A DNA stretch of 42,680 bases from Magnetococcales bacterium DC0425bin3 (GTDB taxonomy: Bacteria > Pseudomonadota > Magnetococcia > Magnetococcales > DC0425bin3). Numbering within the stretch: the first letter of the stretch is position 1; each line of letters opens with the position of its first letter. Position numbers and translations under genes: made by a program. Below, one piece after another: positions 1 through 7,113 of this stretch. Under the pieces are notes generated by a model. It did no database searches. It was not told the DNA's origin and saw nothing but the letters and a program-made list of their open reading frames with translations. The DNA is taken from the NCBI GenBank assembly GCA_002753665.1, contig PEAP01000016.1:1-42680 (forward strand), read 5' to 3'.

Positions 1-91
1 GGTGGGGAGTCAAGGCTTCCAGAAACGGCGCGTCGGCGCTGTGATGGGGAATCAGCAGCCCTGGAGGGGGCGAGTGGGGTCTGGCGGCCAT
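1..91 (-). CDS. Possible N-terminal fragment of a gene running off the left edge
   Basis: An open minus-strand frame starts at an ATG at 91 and stays open to the window edge, giving about 30 residues that begin MAARPHSPPPGLLIPHHSAD. The frame is also open upstream to an in-frame stop near 179-181, so a TTG start at 163 or 172 is possible. A GGAT stretch lies a few bases upstream of the ATG, a weak ribosome-site candidate. The fragment is too short to assign a family. I see nothing convincing between 92 and 347. Confidence 0.3.
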   Translation of the reverse strand, partial: MAARPHSPPPGLLIPHHSADAPFLEALTPH

Positions 92-347
92 GGCGATTAT
101 CCGGTCGATCTGTTCACAACCTGGGCGGATGGAAGAAACCCTTCCACCCCCGTTCCGTGACAATCCGGACAACGACCTTCACGGTACCGATGCTGTCTCA
201 AGGATACTCCCACCCTGTTGGACTTTCAATCGAAACCCCCCCCCGCAAGCCGCACATCTCCCCGCCCCCGCCGCCCGGGATATCGGCCACGATCACTCGC
301 GAAATCAACTTCGTGACCAGGTTCGGGAAGCACGGATCCCCCCGGGA

Positions 348-965
348 TCAATCCGCCGAGGTACTGCGGTCACTGGCCTGGGGCGGGGGTTGATCCCGCC
401 AGCTCCGGCGCCGGTTGCGTTCCTGTTGCCATTGTTGGCGATGCTTGTCCTGCCAGCCCTTGCTGGCCTTGGGATTCTCCGCCTGCCAAGCCTTGCGTTG
501 TTGGTGGATGTTCTTCCGCCATTCCTGGCGCCGCTCCTTTTCGAGCTGTCGGCGGGTCTTGGTTTCCTTGCGAACGACGCGCCGCTCTTCCTTCTGTGTC
601 TGGCGTACCCGTCGCACTTCGGCTTTCTGGGCCTTGTCCCCCCCCCGGGCAGTGCGACGGACCTGCTGGCGTTCGATCTGGCGCAGGCGGCGCTGTTGCT
701 GCATCGCCTTGCGGCGTTCGGCGGCCGCTTTCTGTTCCGCATTCCGGACCGCCGTGGCCCGCTCGCCCGCAAACCCTTCGGCCTCCGGAGGTGGCTCCTG
801 GCCTTCTCCCCAGGCCGGAACGGAGCCGACCGCGACCGTCAGCCACAACACCGCCAAAAGCAGCCACGGAAAGTTCTTGACCGTGAAAGTCACGCTGTGA
901 CTTTCATCGGTGGAGGGTGAAGGGAGGCTTCCCCCATCCATCAAAGACATCCCGGAACCCGCCAT
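348..965 (-). CDS. Exported basic Arg/Gln/Glu-rich coiled-coil protein of unknown function
   Basis: This encodes about 205 residues. A hydrophobic segment (FPWLLLAVLWLTVAVGSVPA) followed by AWGEG looks like a Sec signal peptide. The mature part is an almost uninterrupted run of Arg, Gln, Glu and Lys with many RR and QQ pairs, predicted to be helical or coiled-coil and strongly basic. The start at 965 was chosen because GAGGAG lies six bases upstream of the ATG. That places about 20 residues encoded by the dispersed repeat at 881-946 in front of the signal peptide. A GTG at 893, inside the repeat hairpin, would give a more normal signal peptide but has no clear ribosome site. The gene is divergent from argD. 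I do not recognise a family; low complexity makes function inference unsafe. Confidence 0.55.
   Translation of the reverse strand: MAGSGMSLMDGGSLPSPSTDESHSVTFTVKNFPWLLLAVLWLTVAVGSVPAWGEGQEPPPEAEGFAGERATAVRNAEQKAAAERRKAMQQQRRLRQIERQQVRRTARGGDKAQKAEVRRVRQTQKEERRVVRKETKTRRQLEKERRQEWRKNIHQQRKAWQAENPKASKGWQDKHRQQWQQERNRRRSWRDQPPPQASDRSTSAD
881..946 (+). repeat. Dispersed intergenic repeat, copy A
   Basis: The left part is a perfect hairpin: GAAAGTCAC at 885-893 pairs with GTGACTTTC at 897-905 around a GCT loop. The right part is the family core, ATCGGTGGAGGGTG followed after a short spacer by CCCCCATCCATCAAAG. The same two-part design recurs at 2517, 30154, 33966 and 37241, with degenerate copies at 2737 and 33871. 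This copy lies inside the N-terminal coding region of the exported basic protein if that gene starts at 965. Confidence 0.75.
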
Positions 966-1247
966 CGTCCGCTCCTCGACCCATGTCAATCCAGCCCGGC
1001 CACCCGCGGCCGCGACGCGGTCCGCCACCGCAGTATTCGCGGCTCAGTGCCTGTCCCCAGGGTCCCGGCCCCGGGGGACATCAACCGTACCCCAGCCGCG
1101 TTTGAAAGAAAAGCCGGGTCCCACGCCGCCTCCCGCCTTCCCTGGAAATCCGCCGGCCAACCAGCCACAATCCGTCCCGACCCCAGGCGGGGGACCTTCC
1201 TCCGCCCCGACCCGCAATCTCCGCCGGCAGGAAGGGAGAAACAGCCG

Positions 1248-2435
1248 ATGTCCGCAGATCGTTACCGGCCCCTCATGGAAATCACCCACCGTCCGCCCAT
1301 CTCCTTCGTGGAAGGCTCCGGAGATTGGCTGGTGGACCGGGAGGGTAACCGCTATCTGGATTTTGTCCAGGGTTGGGCGGTCAACTGCCTGGGTCACTGC
1401 CCCCCGGTCGTGACGGTGGCGCTGGCCCGCCAGAGCGCCCGGCTGGTCAATTGCAGCCCGGCCTATTACAACGAACCGGCCCGGGAACTGGCCGCCGCCC
1501 TCACCGCCCGCAGCTGTTTCGATCGCATTTTCTTCTGCAACAGCGGCGCCGAGGCCAACGAGGGCGCCATCAAGCTGGCCCGCAAGTGGGGCCTGCGCCA
1601 CCGGGCCGGCGCCTATGGCATCATCACCTTCGACCACGGCTTCCACGGCCGCACCCTGGCCACCATGTCCGCCTCGGGCAAACCCCAGTGGGACAGGCTG
1701 TTCGAACCCAAGGTCCCCGGCTTCATCAAGGTCGCCTACAACAATCTGGAGGCGGTCGGTCGGGCCTGCACCACCGAGACCGTGGCGGTCATGCTGGAGC
1801 CGGTGCAGGGCGAGGCCGGGGTCTATCCGGCCGACACCCGGTTTCTCCAGGGGTTGCGGGAGTTCACCCGGGAACGCAATATCCTGCTGATCGTGGACGA
1901 AATTCAGACCGGCATGGGCCGCTGCGGCACCCTGTTCGACCACGAGCGGGCCGGCATTGAGCCGGACATCATGACCCTGGGCAAGGGCATGGGCGGCGGC
2001 GTGCCCCTGGCCGCCATGGCCGCCACCGAGGCGGTGGCCTGTTTCGAACCCGGCGACCAGGGCGGCACCTTCAACGGCAGCGCCCTGATGGCCGCCGCCG
2101 GCCTGGCGGTGCTGGAAGCCATTACCGCTCCCGGCTTCCTGGAAGGCGTCCGCAGCCGTGGCGCCCGCCTGCGGCAACGCCTGGAAGCCCTGTCCGCCAA
2201 ACACCACCTGGGGGAAGTGCGCGGCCATGGCCTGCTGCTGGCCCTCAATCTGCAACAGGTGAACGCCACCGACCTGGCCGCCCGCGCCCTGAAAAACCAC
2301 CTGCTGATCAATGCCCCCCGCCCCGATACCCTGCGCTTCATGCCGGCTCTCAACGTGGCAGAGGAGTCCATCGAGCGGATGGTGGAGATTCTGGACCGGC
2401 TGTTGGGAGAAGCCATCCCCACTCCTTCTCACTGA
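1248..2435 (+). CDS. argD: Acetylornithine aminotransferase (class III PLP aminotransferase)
   Basis: This 395-residue protein matches the usual ArgD length. It would catalyse PLP-dependent transamination of N-acetylornithine in arginine biosynthesis, and possibly succinyl-diaminopimelate in lysine synthesis, in the cytoplasm. Visible family features are the N-terminal GDWLVDREGNRYLDF segment, FCNSGAEANEGAIKLAR for cofactor phosphate binding, HGFHGRTLATMSASG, the VDEIQTGMGR aspartate motif, and TLGKGMGGG with the Schiff-base lysine. The ATG at 1248 is preceded by an AAGGGAGA ribosome site and gives the standard N-terminus; the frame is open further upstream but that sequence is low-complexity. 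A related class III enzyme (4-aminobutyrate or ornithine aminotransferase) cannot be fully excluded, but ArgD fits best. Confidence 0.88.
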   Translation: MSADRYRPLMEITHRPPISFVEGSGDWLVDREGNRYLDFVQGWAVNCLGHCPPVVTVALARQSARLVNCSPAYYNEPARELAAALTARSCFDRIFFCNSGAEANEGAIKLARKWGLRHRAGAYGIITFDHGFHGRTLATMSASGKPQWDRLFEPKVPGFIKVAYNNLEAVGRACTTETVAVMLEPVQGEAGVYPADTRFLQGLREFTRERNILLIVDEIQTGMGRCGTLFDHERAGIEPDIMTLGKGMGGGVPLAAMAATEAVACFEPGDQGGTFNGSALMAAAGLAVLEAITAPGFLEGVRSRGARLRQRLEALSAKHHLGEVRGHGLLLALNLQQVNATDLAARALKNHLLINAPRPDTLRFMPALNVAEESIERMVEILDRLLGEAIPTPSH

Positions 2436-2452
2436 GTACGGCGTACCAGGTC

Positions 2453-2493
2453 GTCCTCGGCCCCATGCGGTTCCACCGTTCGTGGCCGAGGAC
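2453..2493 (+). terminator. Long inverted repeat after argD, possible terminator
   Basis: GTCCTCGGCC at 2453-2462 is perfectly complementary to GGCCGAGGAC at 2484-2493, and a second small hairpin (CGGT/ACCG) sits in the loop. It begins 17 bases after the argD stop. No T-run follows, so it may be a factor-dependent terminator or a 3'-end stabilising hairpin rather than a classic intrinsic terminator. Confidence 0.4.
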
Positions 2494-2516
2494 CACTGCC
2501 CCCCTGCCCCTGTCTA

Positions 2517-2574
2517 CCGTGGCAGCCGGGATGCGGCTTTCATCGGTGGAGGGTGGCCCCCCCCATCCATCAAA
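2517..2574 (+). repeat. Dispersed intergenic repeat, copy B
   Basis: A short hairpin (AGCCG at 2524-2528 with CGGCT at 2534-2538) is followed by TTTCATCGGTGGAGGGTGG and CCCCCCCATCCATCAAAA. The core is almost identical to copy A although the hairpin sequence differs by compensating changes. Confidence 0.75.
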
Positions 2575-2637
2575 ATCCGTCCCATCATCCGCAAGAAAAT
2601 AACAAAAAAAAATTGTTAATAAAAAAATCGTTCCTCT

Positions 2638-2686
2638 TTGATTTACGTCAAATACGGTTTCACTGCCTCTCCCTACCATGACCGAC
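2638..2686 (+). promoter_or_regulatory. FNR/Dnr-type promoter of the heme-copper reductase operon
   Basis: TTGAT-TTAC-GTCAA at 2638-2651 matches the FNR/Dnr consensus TTGAT-N4-ATCAA at nine of ten conserved positions. If the activator sits at the usual class II position (-41.5), transcription would start near 2686 and the -10 hexamer would be 2674-2679, where TACCAT is found (four of six matches). An A/T-rich tract (about 2595-2635) lies just upstream. The 376-base gap between argD and the first operon gene otherwise holds repeat copies B and C and the argD hairpin. Confidence 0.7.
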
Positions 2687-2736
2687 AGGCGCAGCAGTCC
2701 CTTGGGCAACCCATGACAAGGGGTCGCTTCGACCTG

Positions 2737-2780
2737 CGCGGTGGAGGGTGGAGGAAGGCTTCCCCATCCTTTCCAAAGTC
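2737..2780 (+). repeat. Dispersed intergenic repeat, copy C (degenerate)
   Basis: CGCGGTGGAGGGTGGAGGAA and CTTCCCCATCCTTTCCAAAG reproduce the core of the repeat family without a good hairpin half. It lies in the probable 5' untranslated leader of the operon, between the predicted transcription start and the first ribosome site. Confidence 0.6.
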
Positions 2781-2811
2781 AACCAGCCGGGGAATCAGGA
2801 GGAACACGACC

Positions 2812-2979
2812 ATGAGTGATCAAGCAGATCCGCCCCAGGGGGATCAGGACGAGGTGCCGTTCATGCAGAAACTGTTGGACAACCCCTTCCAATTGTTGGC
2901 CTTGGGTCTCATCACGCCCACCATTTTTTATTTGATCTGGGGGCTGGCCGAAGTGGTCGGCATTCCCATGGCTCCGTAA
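2812..2979 (+). CDS. Small single-helix membrane subunit of the heme-copper reductase
   Basis: This 55-residue peptide has an acidic, hydrophilic N-terminus (about 22 residues) and one hydrophobic helix near residues 26-50 (LLALGLITPTIFYLIWGLAE). AGGAGG lies nine bases upstream of the ATG. It sits 19 bases before the subunit II gene. ba3-type oxidases have a comparable one-helix extra subunit (IIa) next to subunits II and I, so I infer an accessory structural subunit of the same complex. Sequence alone does not identify a named family. Confidence 0.7.
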   Translation: MSDQADPPQGDQDEVPFMQKLLDNPFQLLALGLITPTIFYLIWGLAEVVGIPMAP

Positions 2980-2998
2980 CCTCAGGAGAGACGCGACG

Positions 2999-3538
2999 AT
3001 GGCAATCACCCCCCCGTCCCAAAGAATCTGGTGGCACAAACCCATCGACAGGATCGAAGCCCTGTGGGTCGGCATCGCCCTGGTGTGGTGTCTGGTGCTG
3101 TTTTTCTGGATGCCGTACTGGCATCTGTTCGGCAAACAGAATCTTTCCAACGAATCCTACAAGACCAGCCCCGCCGCCTTCGAGGCCAAGGTCCAGGCCA
3201 TGGTGGAGAAGCACAAGGTCCGCACCGAAACCAGTGGCGACATTCCTGTGGTGGCGCCGCCTCCCGGCAGCGATGTCTATATGCTGGGCCGCACCTGGGA
3301 GTGGTATCCCATCCTGGAACTGAAGAAGGGACAATCCTACCGGTTGCACCTCTCTTCGGTGGACTGGCAGCACGGATTCTCCATCCAGCCGGTCAACATC
3401 AACCTGCAGATTCTGCCGGGCTACGAGACGGTGGTCACTCTGACCCCCACCCAGACCGGAGAATTCGGCGTGGTCTGCAATGAATATTGCGGAGTTGGTC
3501 ACCACACCATGCTCGGCAAAATCTACGTCAAGGAATAA
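2999..3538 (+). CDS. CuA-containing subunit II of a B-family heme-copper reductase (NorS/CbaB-like)
   Basis: This 179-residue protein has one N-terminal membrane anchor (about residues 22-42) and a periplasmic cupredoxin domain. The CuA centre is intact: His125 in DWQHGFS, then Cys160-x3-Cys164-x3-His168-x2-Met171 in CNEYCGVGHHTM. It would receive electrons from a c-type cytochrome or cupredoxin and pass them to the hemes of subunit I. A single helix and short length match ba3-type subunit II rather than the two-helix aa3 form. Canonical cNOR and qNOR lack CuA, so this is not NorC. It is followed 13 bases later by the catalytic subunit gene. With the altered active site next door, it is best read as a NorS-type subunit of a CuA NO reductase. 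Confidence 0.88.
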   Translation: MAITPPSQRIWWHKPIDRIEALWVGIALVWCLVLFFWMPYWHLFGKQNLSNESYKTSPAAFEAKVQAMVEKHKVRTETSGDIPVVAPPPGSDVYMLGRTWEWYPILELKKGQSYRLHLSSVDWQHGFSIQPVNINLQILPGYETVVTLTPTQTGEFGVVCNEYCGVGHHTMLGKIYVKE

Positions 3539-3551
3539 GGAGGATCACGGG

Positions 3552-5282
3552 ATGGCTGACACCTTGTTCAGACAATGCCCCAGGTCGGGTCTTTTCTTCC
3601 ACAGGACCGGGGAATCGCTCATGAAGGCCCACGCGGTATTCGCGGTGGTCTTCTTCCTGATCGGCGGTATTTTCGGCCTGCTGGTCATGCTCACCCGCAT
3701 GCCCAGCGTCCACCTGTTGGATGCCGAAACGTTCTATATGGCCCTGAGCATTCATGGCACGGATATTTTGATCTTCTGGATCATCTTCTTCGAGGTGGCG
3801 GTACTCTATTTCGCCTCCAGCACGCTGCTGCGGGTGCGACCGGCGGCACCGGCCCTGGGGTGGCTCGGGTTCATCCTGATGGTGGTCGGATCCATCATGA
3901 CGACCCTCACCTTCCTGCGGGGCAACTCCAGCGTGATGTTCACCAGCTATGTCCCCATGCCGGCGGAACCGACCTTCTACCTGGGGTTGATTCTGTTCGC
4001 CGTGGGGGCGCTGGTGGGCTGTTTCCTGTTCCTGGCCACCCTGGTGATCGCCAAGCGGGAAAAGACCTACGACGGCTCGATCCCCCTGGTCACCTTCGGG
4101 GCGTTGACCGCCTGCATCATCGCGATCCTGAGCATCCTCTTCGGGGCGGTCATCCTGATCCCCACCTTCCTCTGGTCCGTGGGGCTGATTCCGGAAGTGG
4201 ATCCCCTGGTCTACCGCACCATCTGGTGGGGGCTCGGACATTCCTCCCAGCAGATCAACGTCTCGGCCCAGGTGGCGATCTGGTATGCCATCGCCGCCAT
4301 CGTGTTCGGCGCCACGCCCATGTCGGAGAAGGTGAGCCGCACCGCCTTCCTGCTCTATATCCTGTTCCTGCAGCTGGCCTCGGCCCACCATCTGCTGGTG
4401 GATCCAGGCATCGGTTCGTCCTGGAAGGTCTTCAACACCAGCTATGCCATGTATCTGGCGGTTCTGGCCAGCATGGTCCACGGCCTGACCGTCCCCGGTT
4501 CCATCGAGGTGGCCCAGCGCCGGAAGGGCTATACCAACGGCCTGTTCGAATGGCTGCGCAAGGCGCCCTGGGACAACCCGGTGTTCTCGGGCATGTTCCT
4601 GTCCCTGATCATCTTCGGATTCCTGGGCGGCATCACCGGCGTGATCATGGGCACCGAGCAGATCAACCTGATCATCCACAACACCATCTTCGTTCCCGGC
4701 CACTTCCACGCCACCGTGGCGGTGGGCACGACCCTCGCCTTCATGGCCATCACCTACTTCCTGATTCCGGTGCTGTTCCAGCGTGAACTGATCCTGCCCA
4801 AGCTGGCCAAATGGCAGCCCTATCTCTTCGCCGGCGGCATGACGATGCTGGTCATCTTCATGCTGGGCGCCGGCACCCTGGGCGTGCCGCGGCGGCATTG
4901 GGATGTGAGCTTCTCCGACGCCCTGATGCAATACCAGTATGCCGGTACCGCCATCACCATGTTGGGGATGGCAGGTCTCGGCGGCATCCTGGCCGCGGTG
5001 GGTGGGGGCGCCTACGTCCTCATCGCCGTGGGATCCCTGGTGTTCGGCCGCCGTCTGGACCAGAACGCCACCCTGTTGGCCAGCTTCGGTGTTCCCCTGA
5101 AGCCCGGCAGCTATACCCTGGTCCGTCCGGAACGCCTGGGGATGACCCCCGCGGAGGCGGAAGGCGCGGTCAGCCATGCCGCGCCGGGGACCTTCACCCT
5201 GGCCTTGGTCTTCCTGGCAACCTTCGTGGTCTACTTCTTCATCAACGCGAAGTATCTCTCCTCCCTCTGGCACATGAGCTGA
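3552..5282 (+). CDS. Catalytic subunit I of a B-family (ba3-like) heme-copper reductase lacking the active-site Tyr; probable NO reductase (NorY-like)
   Basis: This is a 576-residue integral membrane protein with about 12-13 helices, with AAGGAGG before the ATG. All metal ligands are present at ba3 spacing: His68 and His386 for low-spin heme, His384 for the high-spin heme (GHFH), and His230, His279 and His280 for CuB. In Thermus ba3 the CuB ligands are His233, 282 and 283, and the cross-linked Tyr is 237. The equivalent position here is residue 234, which is Gln (GHSSQQ). Loss of that Tyr is characteristic of heme-copper enzymes that reduce NO rather than O2. CuA-type NO reductases (NorSY/sNOR, eNOR) have this architecture and are linked with SenC. 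The neighbouring nirS operon supplies NO. A degenerate oxidase remains the alternative; the exact family needs a tree. Confidence 0.85.
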   Translation: MADTLFRQCPRSGLFFHRTGESLMKAHAVFAVVFFLIGGIFGLLVMLTRMPSVHLLDAETFYMALSIHGTDILIFWIIFFEVAVLYFASSTLLRVRPAAPALGWLGFILMVVGSIMTTLTFLRGNSSVMFTSYVPMPAEPTFYLGLILFAVGALVGCFLFLATLVIAKREKTYDGSIPLVTFGALTACIIAILSILFGAVILIPTFLWSVGLIPEVDPLVYRTIWWGLGHSSQQINVSAQVAIWYAIAAIVFGATPMSEKVSRTAFLLYILFLQLASAHHLLVDPGIGSSWKVFNTSYAMYLAVLASMVHGLTVPGSIEVAQRRKGYTNGLFEWLRKAPWDNPVFSGMFLSLIIFGFLGGITGVIMGTEQINLIIHNTIFVPGHFHATVAVGTTLAFMAITYFLIPVLFQRELILPKLAKWQPYLFAGGMTMLVIFMLGAGTLGVPRRHWDVSFSDALMQYQYAGTAITMLGMAGLGGILAAVGGGAYVLIAVGSLVFGRRLDQNATLLASFGVPLKPGSYTLVRPERLGMTPAEAEGAVSHAAPGTFTLALVFLATFVVYFFINAKYLSSLWHMS

Positions 5283-5364
5283 GTGCAGCGCGGGGATGGA
5301 CCCAGCGTCCATCCCCGCCGCAACGATCATCCTTGTCTTCCGTCCCTTGCCAGGAATACGTCCC

Positions 5365-6234
5365 ATGGTCGATACGATCCGGCCTCTCTTGACCCTCTTC
5401 AAACTGCGCATCGGCCTGACCATCGTCCTGACCGCGCTGGCAGGAATGGCCGTGACCCCGGGGCCGGCCCCGGCGCCGTGGCAGATCGCGATCCTGAGCC
5501 TGGGCGTACTCCTTGCGGCCGCCGCATCCGGAGGCTTCAACCATTATTTCGACTGCGACATCGACGCCCGCATGCAGCGGACCCGCAACCGGCCCTTCGT
5601 GACCGGGCAACTGCGGCGTTCGACCGGATGGTTGATTTTTTTCGGCCTGTTGCTGCTCGTGCCCTGCCTGCTGGTGGGATGGACGATCAATGGTCCGTCC
5701 GGTTTGTTCGTGTTCCTGGGCGCCTTCTTCTACGGCGGGGTCTACACGCTGTGGCTGAAACGCCGCACTTGGCTCAACATCGTGGTGGGCGGCGCGGCCG
5801 GCAGTTTCGCTATTCTGGCCGGAGCCGCCGCAGTCGATCCCGCACTCGGTCCGCTGCCCCTGTCCCTGGCGCTGGTCCTGTTTCTCTGGACGCCCCCGCA
5901 TTTCTGGAGCCTGGCCATAGCCCTGCGCTCCGACTACCATGCCGCGGGCGTGCCCATGCTGCCGGTCCTGGTGGGGGATGTGGTCACCGCCCGGGTGATC
6001 CTGGGGCATACCCTGGTACTCATGCTGGCGTCCCTGTTGCCCTACGCCTACGGTTTGGGCCCGCTCTATCTGGCCGGTGCCCTGGCCGGGGGCGCGCTGT
6101 TCCTGTACCGGAGCCTGCGGTTGGTCGCACGCCCCGATCCGGTCACGGCCCGGGCCAATTTTCGCGCCTCCATCCAGCAGTTGGCTCTGGTGCTGGGCGG
6201 CGCCGCGCTGGACCAGTGGATCTCCCGGTCATGA
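5365..6234 (+). CDS. cyoE: Protoheme IX farnesyltransferase (heme O synthase)
   Basis: This 289-residue UbiA-family membrane protein transfers farnesyl to heme B to make heme O. The allylic diphosphate/Mg site is visible as FDCDIDARMQRTRNRP, with a second loop around FLWTPPHFWSLAIALRSDY and GVPMLPV as in CtaB/CyoE. The start at 5365 (CAGGAAT upstream) gives the usual length; an in-frame ATG at 5296 would add 23 residues. Its stop overlaps the next ATG (ATGA). Its place in this operon implies that the neighbouring reductase uses heme O or A at one site, which differs from the all-heme-b cNOR enzymes. Confidence 0.88.
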   Translation: MVDTIRPLLTLFKLRIGLTIVLTALAGMAVTPGPAPAPWQIAILSLGVLLAAAASGGFNHYFDCDIDARMQRTRNRPFVTGQLRRSTGWLIFFGLLLLVPCLLVGWTINGPSGLFVFLGAFFYGGVYTLWLKRRTWLNIVVGGAAGSFAILAGAAAVDPALGPLPLSLALVLFLWTPPHFWSLAIALRSDYHAAGVPMLPVLVGDVVTARVILGHTLVLMLASLLPYAYGLGPLYLAGALAGGALFLYRSLRLVARPDPVTARANFRASIQQLALVLGGAALDQWISRS

Positions 6235-7064
6235 GCCGTTCCGCTCTCATCGAATGCGCCGGGCAGGGGCTGTTGTTCCTGGTACTCGTCTGGTGGAGCC
6301 CGGTTCCCGCCCTGGGTGACGCCATCGAAAGCCTGAACCAGGACGCCGCCCTGCAGCTCAGCCAGTCCGTCATCGGCCGCAAGCTCACGACCTTCCCGTT
6401 TCGCAACCACCTGGGCCAACGGGTGACCCTGGCGGATTTCCTCGGCAAACCCCTGGTGATCAGCCTGGTCTACACCAGCTGCACCCACTCCTGTTCGGTG
6501 GCCACCCGCTTTCTGGTGGAGGTCGTCGACAAGGCCCGCACGGCTTTGGGCGACCAGAGTTTCAACGTCCTCACCATCGGGTTCGATACCCGGGTGGACA
6601 CCCCCCCCGCCATGGCGGCCTTCGCCCGTCGCCAGGACGTGACGGGGCCGGGCTGGTCGTTGCTCAGCGCGGACACCACCGTCATCGGGGATCTCGTCCG
6701 GGAGCTGGGGTTCTCCTTCGTCCGCTCCCCGCGGGGCTTCGACCATATCGCCCAGGCCACCATCGTGGACGCCCAGGGCATCATCTACCGGCAGGTGTAC
6801 GGGGAAGTGTTCGAGACGCCGCTGCTGGTGGAACCCCTCAAGGAGCTGGTACTGGGCCGCTCCCTGCCCCAGGAATCCCCGATCCAGGAACTGGTGCGCC
6901 GCGTGCGCCTGTTCTGCACGGTCTACGATCCCAAGCGGGATGCCTATCGCTTCGACAATTCCCTGTTCATGGGTCTTTTCATTGGCGGTCTCATTCTCTC
7001 CACCGCCACCATCCTCCTGGCCCGCGAGCTGCGCCGCTCCCGTCGGCAGCGGCGACCCGGATGA
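6231..7064 (+). CDS. senC: SCO1/SenC-type copper chaperone with a C-terminal membrane helix
   Basis: This 277-residue protein has an N-terminal hydrophobic segment (about 10-28), a thioredoxin-fold SCO domain and a C-terminal helix (FMGLFIGGLILSTATILLA). Copper ligands are Cys84 and Cys88 (SCTHSC) and the His of GFDHIAQ. SCO proteins load copper into CuA, so the partner is almost certainly the subunit II encoded at 2999. It overlaps cyoE by four bases. SenC is a known companion of NorSY genes. The extra C-terminal anchor is unusual compared with typical single-anchor SCO proteins. Confidence 0.87.
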   Translation: MSRSALIECAGQGLLFLVLVWWSPVPALGDAIESLNQDAALQLSQSVIGRKLTTFPFRNHLGQRVTLADFLGKPLVISLVYTSCTHSCSVATRFLVEVVDKARTALGDQSFNVLTIGFDTRVDTPPAMAAFARRQDVTGPGWSLLSADTTVIGDLVRELGFSFVRSPRGFDHIAQATIVDAQGIIYRQVYGEVFETPLLVEPLKELVLGRSLPQESPIQELVRRVRLFCTVYDPKRDAYRFDNSLFMGLFIGGLILSTATILLARELRRSRRQRRPG

Positions 7065-7113
7065 TTCCCATCCCGCCGCGGGATGCCAGACGACGCAGAA
7101 GGAGTTCGTTCTC

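Noticed and set aside
1-178. A Sua5/TsaC (threonylcarbamoyl-AMP synthase) fragment at the left edge
   Set aside because: A loose resemblance of a few residues was noted, but the family's N-terminal PTE-x-GL motif is absent and too little sequence is available.
2812-5282. Reading the first three operon genes as an ordinary ba3 cytochrome c oxidase
   Set aside because: The Gln at the cross-linked Tyr position, the FNR/Dnr box and the nir/dnr context fit NO reduction better; oxidase activity is kept only as the alternative.
3528-5540. A 670-residue open frame antisense to the heme-copper subunit I gene
   Set aside because: High GC keeps antisense frames open; the product is His/Gln/Gly-rich without family motifs, while the sense strand has unmistakable metal ligands and a ribosome site.
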